Source: Alphaproteobacteria bacterium (GTDB lineage Bacteria > Pseudomonadota > Alphaproteobacteria > Rhodobacterales > Rhodobacteraceae). From it: a stretch of 64,000 nt of DNA. The translations under genes were made by a program, and so were the position numbers. Below, one piece after another: positions 59,421-64,000 of this stretch (the stretch's first letter is position 1; each line of letters opens with the position of its first letter). The notes beneath the pieces are model-generated. The model did not search any database, was not told the DNA's origin, and saw nothing but the letters and a program-made list of their open reading frames with translations. The stretch is taken from positions 1-64,000 of the forward strand of contig JAUHWT010000008.1 of the NCBI GenBank assembly GCA_030427145.1. The letters run 5' to 3'.

Positions 59421-60660
59421 CGTGCTGTCCCTCCTGCTCGCGCCAGGTCTGGATGCGGTTCCAGAACAGCTCCGTGAACTCCTCGATCTCATGGGCCGGG
59501 AACAGGGCCTCGACCTTTTGATGGATCGCATCACGCAGGGTTGGTGAGCCGAAGAAATCATAGGCCAGCTCATCCAGATGCCCCAGCTTCGTCAGGCAAA
59601 ACTCCCGGAACTTCTCCGTTTCGAACCGCTCATCCGCGATCTTCGCATACTCGCGGAGTTTTTCGCGCGGGGAAATGTCCCGGTCGGCCACCTCATAGAA
59701 TGGCCCCCAGTCCATGTTCCGGCGCATGGGCCGGTCGGTTGCCGCACAGAAAATCGACCAACGCAGATTGGCTTTGATCAGCCAGGGGAAATGGTAGTGC
59801 AGGGCCGTCACCTGGCTGTCCGGGCAGGCATTGGCAAAATCAATCGGATGCCAGATCCCGTCCCGGCGCAGGGACTCGCATGAATTGAAATCCCATCCGA
59901 AGAACGCGTTGATCGTCATGGTCATGTCGCGCAGCACGGAAACGTCGTCGGCATCCAGGAAGTTAATATCCATCCGGTACCGGTCATGCAGCGGCGCACC
60001 CGGATCGTAGTTCACCGGCCGGATCTGGGGGCCCAGGCCCACACAGCGCACGAACCAGTCATGGGGCAGGATCGCCGCCTGAAGGTTCATCACCTCCGTC
60101 CCGCTCGCGTCATAGGCCCGGTGCAGGTCGGCCGCGTCATTGATCCGGGTGACGCCTTTCCAGCCTCCGCCGTGATAGGGCTTCATGAAGAACGGATAGC
60201 CGATTTTGTCCCCGATCTCATTGAGGTCAAACATCCGGGCATATTTGCGCAGGGTAGGCTCGAGATCGTCCGACGGATCATAGGCCTTCGGCGGCAGCAT
60301 CCAGGTTTCCGGCACGGGCAGGCCAAGCCGCGTCATTGCCGCGTAGGATGTATGCTTCTCATTTGACTGTAGTGACCAGGGGTTGTTGTAGACATAGAGG
60401 TCGTCGACGAGGATCGCCTTTTTGATCCACTCCCGGCTGGTCGAATACCAGTGCGTCAGCCGGTCGATCACCACATCATATTTCACGGGCTGATGCAGGC
60501 TGAACGGCTCGATCGTGACCCTCTCGCAGGCGAAATCGAGGGAACTGCCATCAACCTCCATCCCGTCGAGTTTCAAACCCTCGAACAGGCTTTCATACGC
60601 GATCGGCCAGCAGATGTCGGCCCCGAGCGAAAGCCCAATGTTCACGGTCCTTTTAGCCAT
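59401..60660 (-). CDS. ATP-grasp domain protein B
   Basis: This 419-residue ATP-grasp-type protein is quite different from protein A. The nucleotide-binding parts are TSYAAMTRLGLPVPETWMLP near residue 103, DKIGYPFFMKPYHGGGWKGVTR near residue 148 and AAILPHDWFVRCVGLGPQIRP near residue 192, with DFNSCESLRRDG near residue 258 and HPIDFANACPDS near residue 272. The second domain is helical. It is located between the two esterase-fold genes. The family is found as uncharacterised proteins, and no substrate can be assigned from sequence. Confidence 0.8.
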   Translation of the reverse strand: MAKRTVNIGLSLGADICWPIAYESLFEGLKLDGMEVDGSSLDFACERVTIEPFSLHQPVKYDVVIDRLTHWYSTSREWIKKAILVDDLYVYNNPWSLQSNEKHTSYAAMTRLGLPVPETWMLPPKAYDPSDDLEPTLRKYARMFDLNEIGDKIGYPFFMKPYHGGGWKGVTRINDAADLHRAYDASGTEVMNLQAAILPHDWFVRCVGLGPQIRPVNYDPGAPLHDRYRMDINFLDADDVSVLRDMTMTINAFFGWDFNSCESLRRDGIWHPIDFANACPDSQVTALHYHFPWLIKANLRWSIFCAATDRPMRRNMDWGPFYEVADRDISPREKLREYAKIADERFETEKFREFCLTKLGHLDELAYDFFGSPTLRDAIHQKVEALFPAHEIEEFTELFWNRIQTWREQEGQHGDKDGF

Positions 60661-60714
60661 AGTCTCCCCCCTGTGGTGCGGTCGCCGTGATGTTTTTGGT
60701 TTTGGCGATCCGTC

Positions 60715-61899
60715 CTAGCTGTTGTCTCCGTCCGGTTTCAGGACCCAGGTCAGCGCGTCGCGAAGCTGGTCCCGCCAGTTGTGCCAGTGATGCCCATCCC
60801 AGGCCGTCTGGAACTTTACGTCAACGCCCTTTTCCCGCAAAAGATCCGCCATGGCCCGGTTTTCCTCGGCCAGCCCCTCCAGTTCACCCGTTGAAACAAA
60901 GGCCCGCGTCGCTGTCAGGTCGGGCGCACGCCGGATCACCTCCACGATCCTGGCGACCCGTTGGAACACGGGATGCGGTCTCTGGCTCAGTTTTTCGCGG
61001 TCCAGTATGAAGGATCCCGACTTCAGAACAAGGCCTCCGAATATGCCCGGATAGCGGAACGCGGTCGACAGCGACGCCACCGCTCCGAGACTGGCCCCCA
61101 GGAGAATACGGTCGTGCGGGTGCGGGGAAATGGCGTAACTCTCCGACACCACCGGCAAAAGGTCCTGCACGACATAGCGCGCATGGCGCCGGCCCCTCGG
61201 GTATTCGCTCATGCGGTCGCCCGCCTGGATCAGCACCGCCACAACCGGCGGGATGGCCTCCTCCGCAATCAGATTGTCCAGTGATACCGTCAGGTCCGCA
61301 TAGGTCTCAAAATCCCCGCCATCATGGATAATTACCAGTGGATAGGGACGGTCCCGGTCATATCCGGCCGGTAAATAAACCTGTTCCCGACGCGCGCCAC
61401 CGAAGGCGGTACTGGGGACATGCATGTCGTCCAGCGTCCCGCGCGCCGCACCCATCGGAATACTCCATTCCGGGCGTTCATAGCCCCATGTCATCGCGAC
61501 AGAGTTTTCCCCAAACGGGTCCCCGGCCCGGTTCGGATTGGCCGGGTCCAGTATCCAGTGCTCGCCGTCATGGGCGTGGATGCTCAGCTTGTACTCAAAC
61601 CGCCCGCCATCCTCGACCGGCAGACGCAGATACCAGATGTCAGTCCCTGCCATACGCACAAAATGGTCACGATCCACACCCGCATTGATCCAGCGCAGGA
61701 TCTCCACCGCGCGGGCATGTCCTTTCCAAAGAAACGTCAGCGCGCCGGGCTCGGCCAGGGGCAGCGGGATGCGGGCCATGAAAGCCTCGATCCGGCCATC
61801 ATCGGGCCTGCCCTCGGCCAGAAGGTCGGCGATATCCGGGTGTACCGGGTCGAGCTGTGTCCAGTCGGGGCCTTCGCTGTGGCGTGTCATCCGGTTCAT
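60715..61899 (-). CDS. Enterochelin esterase-like (Fes/IroD-type) hydrolase
   Basis: This 394-residue protein has an N-terminal Ig/CBM48-like domain (about residues 50-150; GALTFLWKGHARAVEILRWIN) and a Fes-type esterase domain. The latter shows REQVYLPAGYDRDRPYPLVIIHDGGDF near residue 172, the nucleophile elbow LLGASLGAVASL near residue 266 and the His in TAWDGHHWHNWRDQL near residue 372. It is the first gene of the operon (54 nt to the next). No siderophore genes are present, so a Fes role is not implied; a substrate made by the ATP-grasp enzymes is more likely. Confidence 0.85.
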   Translation of the reverse strand: MNRMTRHSEGPDWTQLDPVHPDIADLLAEGRPDDGRIEAFMARIPLPLAEPGALTFLWKGHARAVEILRWINAGVDRDHFVRMAGTDIWYLRLPVEDGGRFEYKLSIHAHDGEHWILDPANPNRAGDPFGENSVAMTWGYERPEWSIPMGAARGTLDDMHVPSTAFGGARREQVYLPAGYDRDRPYPLVIIHDGGDFETYADLTVSLDNLIAEEAIPPVVAVLIQAGDRMSEYPRGRRHARYVVQDLLPVVSESYAISPHPHDRILLGASLGAVASLSTAFRYPGIFGGLVLKSGSFILDREKLSQRPHPVFQRVARIVEVIRRAPDLTATRAFVSTGELEGLAEENRAMADLLREKGVDVKFQTAWDGHHWHNWRDQLRDALTWVLKPDGDNS

Positions 61900-61971
61900 C
61901 TCAAGTTTCTGCCATTCAGCATCGTCCGTTCAGGCATCGAACCTCCCGCGATCCCCTGCGGTCAAGCGCCA

Positions 61972-62340
61972 TCAGGCCAGCTCCACTTCATATTTTTTGA
62001 ACATTTTGTCCGCGGTCAAAATCGGCAGACCCTCGCACTGAGCCTGCGCGATCAACAGACGGTCAAAGGGATCGGCATGATGCATCGGCAGGTTCCCCGC
62101 CGTATCCGCGTGCTGCCACGTAATCGCCAGTGGGATGCAGCCCGCAGCCCGCGAGCTGGCCATAGGATCACCGTCGATGGTCAATTTGCCTAGCTTTCGC
62201 TTGATGGAAATCTCCCAGACCGACGCCGCACTGACCAGAAGTTCGGTTGCATCCGCCAGCGCCGCGCGGGCCCGCCGGTCGAGTTTCGGGTCGTCGTTCA
62301 GCGCCCAAAGCAGGATGTGCGTATCGAGGAGAAGCCTCAT
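61972..62340 (-). CDS. PIN-domain toxin (VapC-like)
   Basis: This 122-residue PIN ribonuclease has the acidic residues in LLLDTHILLWAL (D6), VSAASVWEISIKRKLGKL with conserved Glu near residue 43, and HADPFDRLLIAQA (D93, D96). It overlaps the antitoxin stop by 4 nt. It is expected to cleave RNA when unbound by its antitoxin. Confidence 0.9.
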   Translation of the reverse strand: MRLLLDTHILLWALNDDPKLDRRARAALADATELLVSAASVWEISIKRKLGKLTIDGDPMASSRAAGCIPLAITWQHADTAGNLPMHHADPFDRLLIAQAQCEGLPILTADKMFKKYEVELA

Positions 62341-62579
62341 TCCCTCGGGCCGGACCCGTCAAACGAAGCCATGAAGTCATCCGGCATTTCGTCGAAATCA
62401 TCCGCCATACCGATCCGGCCCCGCATCGCGCCGACCAGAGGTGTCTTCCGCGCGGCCGAGACGGCGTGCAGTTCCACCACCGGCCGTCCGTGCCGGGTGA
62501 TGACCACCGGTTCGCCGGTCTCAACCCTGCGGATCAGATCCGCAAATTTCGCTTTGGCCTCGGCAATCGCAATATGCAT
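62337..62579 (-). CDS. Phd/YefM family antitoxin
   Basis: This 80-residue antitoxin begins MHIAIAEAKAKFADLIRRVE, followed by GEPVVITRHGRPVVEL, the standard Phd/YefM DNA-binding half; the C-terminal half should wrap the toxin. The ATG at 62579 is preferred for its GGAG site at 5-8 nt. It forms a module with the VapC-like gene. Confidence 0.9.
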   Translation of the reverse strand: MHIAIAEAKAKFADLIRRVETGEPVVITRHGRPVVELHAVSAARKTPLVGAMRGRIGMADDFDEMPDDFMASFDGSGPRE

Positions 62580-62593
62580 GGCAATCTCCATTA

Positions 62594-62611
62594 TGACCAT
62601 AATATAGGTCA
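62594..62611. promoter_or_regulatory. Toxin-antitoxin operator/promoter
   Basis: TGACC (62594-62598) and GGTCA (62607-62611) form an inverted repeat with an AT-only spacer. On the minus strand the spacer holds a TATATT -10 element that pairs with TTGCAA at 17 bp. The antitoxin would therefore bind directly over the -10 box. Confidence 0.55.
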
Positions 62612-62823
62612 AAATTGGCGGTATTGCAATGCGTTTCGCCGAAATCGGTTGAGCACTGTTTTCCGCAGTCGGTCAAGCGTGTTTCCACGGTGTCCGGTGG
62701 ACCGGCGCGCGGCGGAAACCGCCAGTTTTCCGCACAACCTCAAGGTTTTGGCGCTTCGTTTCACGATCACTGGACGGCCCGGGAAAAACTGATCAAAGTA
62801 CCCCGCAACACAAGGAGGGTCAG

Positions 62824-64000
62824 GTGAACGCGGTTCTGAGTTTTGACAAACTGAAATCCCAGGTTGCGGCCGGTGAGGTCGATACGGTTCTTGTCTGTCT
62901 GGTGGACATGCAGGGGCGTCTGATGGGCAAGAGATTCCTGGCGGCCCATTTCGTGGACTGCGCCTGGGAGGAGACCCACTGCTGCAACTACCTGCTCGCC
63001 ACGGATATTGAAATGGCCACGCCGGACGGCTTCGCCAGCACCTCCTGGGAGAGTGGATATGGCGATTATGTCATGAAGCCGGACCTCTCCACGCTGCGCC
63101 CCGTGCCGTGGCTTGAGGGCACCGTGATGGTGCTTTGCGATGTGCTCGACCATCACACCCATGAGGAAGTTTCCCACTCCCCGCGCGCGGTTCTGAAGAG
63201 GCAGATCAAGCGGATCGAGGCGCTCGGCTACGAGGCCATGATGGCCACGGAGCTGGAATTTTTCCTGTTTGAACAGAGCTTTGACGAGATCCGCAAGGGC
63301 GGTTTCCGGGATCTGGAGCCAATCTCCGGCTACAATGAGGACTACCACATTCTCCAGACCACCAAGGAGGAGCATGTGATGCGCCCGCTGCGCAATCATC
63401 TGTATGCGGCGGGCATTCCGGTGGAAAATTCCAAGGGTGAGGCCGAGGCGGGGCAGGAGGAGCTCAACATCAAATACGCGCCCGCGCTTGATACGGCCGA
63501 TTACCACAGCATCGCCAAACACGCGACGAAGGAAATCGCCTGGGCGCAGGGTCATGCCGCGACCTTCCTGCCGAAATGGCACAAGGATCGCGTGGGGTCG
63601 TCCTCCCATGTGCATCAATCCCTCTGGAAGGACGGCGCGCCGGCGTTTTACGACGCCGATGGCGAGCTCGGAATGTCGGATCTGATGCGGAAATACATGG
63701 CCGGACTTTTAAAGTATGCCCCTGATTACACATACTTTTTGGCCCCCTACATCAACAGCTACAAGCGGTTCGTGAAAGGCACCTTCGCCCCCACCCGCAC
63801 CATCTGGTCGGTGGATAACCGCACCGCCGGATTCCGCCTCTGCGGCGATGGCACGAAGGGTGTGAGGGTGGAATGTCGCATCGGTGGTTCGGACCTGAAC
63901 CCTTACCTTGCCATGGCCGCGATGCTCGCCGCCGGGATCGCCGGGATCGAGGAGGATCTGGAGCTTCAGCCGCCGGTGCAGGGTGACGCATACCAGGGCG
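62824..64000 (+). CDS. Glutamine synthetase family protein (gamma-glutamylpolyamine synthetase type), 3' truncated by the window
   Basis: At least 392 residues from a GTG start with a strong AAGGAGGG ribosome site. GS motifs are TELEFFLF (near residue 142), ENSKGEAEAGQEELN (near 201), the ATP-binding SSSHVHQSLW (near 259) and TRTIWSVDNRTAGFRLCGDG followed by VECRIGGSDLNPYLAMAAML. Family members of this type glutamylate amines such as putrescine rather than ammonia. The polyamine oxidase and deacetylase at 14.6-16.9 kb would fit such a pathway. The C-terminal ~50-60 residues lie beyond the window. Confidence 0.9.
   Translation, partial: MNAVLSFDKLKSQVAAGEVDTVLVCLVDMQGRLMGKRFLAAHFVDCAWEETHCCNYLLATDIEMATPDGFASTSWESGYGDYVMKPDLSTLRPVPWLEGTVMVLCDVLDHHTHEEVSHSPRAVLKRQIKRIEALGYEAMMATELEFFLFEQSFDEIRKGGFRDLEPISGYNEDYHILQTTKEEHVMRPLRNHLYAAGIPVENSKGEAEAGQEELNIKYAPALDTADYHSIAKHATKEIAWAQGHAATFLPKWHKDRVGSSSHVHQSLWKDGAPAFYDADGELGMSDLMRKYMAGLLKYAPDYTYFLAPYINSYKRFVKGTFAPTRTIWSVDNRTAGFRLCGDGTKGVRVECRIGGSDLNPYLAMAAMLAAGIAGIEEDLELQPPVQGDAYQG

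Noticed and set aside
60715-61899. Siderophore esterase (Fes) assignment
   Set aside because: There are no siderophore synthesis, receptor or Fe transport genes in the window; only the fold is shared.

Overview
The window is high-GC DNA from an alphaproteobacterium, most likely a Rhodobacterales (roseobacter/Rhodobacteraceae) strain. The evidence is the urease operon with an LprI-like gene inserted, the PhyR/NepR/EcfG general stress response locus, a DUF1403-ScpB gene pair, and a repABC replication module. The repABC module (33.1-36.6 kb) has two identical 16-bp parS-like palindromes and a predicted antisense ctRNA. It shows that the DNA belongs to an extrachromosomal replicon, a large plasmid or chromid. 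Coding density is high, with many ATGA and 4-20 nt overlaps. No tRNA, rRNA, insertion sequence or CRISPR array was seen.

Layout. 1-8.5 kb: assimilatory nitrate reduction operon, comprising an NrtD-like ATPase (5' truncated), a triple-GAF-like protein, nirB, nirD, nasA and cysG; two related palindromic repeats flank cysG. 8.8-10.0 kb: a VOC protein and an aldo/keto reductase. 10.0-10.5 kb: a noncoding stretch with a strong hairpin and three 21-bp-spaced repeats. 10.5-14.5 kb: one operon, duf1403-scpB-pxpA-pxpB-pxpC (5-oxoproline hydrolysis joined to a condensin-like gene). 14.6-16.9 kb: amine oxidase and acetylpolyamine deacetylase. 17.1 kb: CoxG-like protein. 17.5-31.1 kb: a LIV-type ABC transporter, two AA_synth proteins, a UPF0280 protein, 6-hydroxynicotinate reductase, a fused molybdenum hydroxylase and its FAD subunit. 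A MarR regulator with a palindromic operator and an enamidase complete the set. Together they resemble the reductive nicotinate pathway. 31.1-32.8 kb: Na/Pi cotransporter.

33.1-36.6 kb: repABC. 36.7-37.7 kb: GST-like and YigZ genes. 37.8-43.2 kb: ureDAB-lprI-like-CEFG. 43.2-43.8 kb: Nudix hydrolase. 43.8-47.1 kb: stress response core, with a sensor kinase, ecfG and nepR (54 aa) on the minus strand and phyR on the plus strand. All are served by one perfectly symmetrical EcfG-type promoter. 47.2-50.3 kb: small stress-type genes, several with EcfG-like promoters, including a dps gene broken by an in-frame TAG, plus a pseudo-receiver and a Crp/Fnr regulator. 50.4-52.3 kb: MarR, SDR and PPOX-type genes. 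52.3-55.7 kb: divergent Rieske oxygenase and TMADH-like flavoprotein (methylated amine or betaine demethylation type). 55.7-57.4 kb: small membrane protein, SH3 protein, HAD phosphatase. 57.5-61.9 kb: an unassigned operon of two ATP-grasp ligases alternating with two esterase-fold proteins. 62.0-62.6 kb: VapC/Phd toxin-antitoxin. 62.8 kb to end: glutamine synthetase family gene, truncated by the window.

Read as a whole, the replicon is rich in nitrogen scavenging: nitrate, urea, 5-oxoproline, polyamines, pyridine carboxylate and methylated amines, with glutamine synthetase-like chemistry. It also carries the general stress response core. The least explained parts are the ATP-grasp/esterase operon, the DUF1403-ScpB pair, and the AA_synth/UPF0280 genes in the nicotinate-like cluster.
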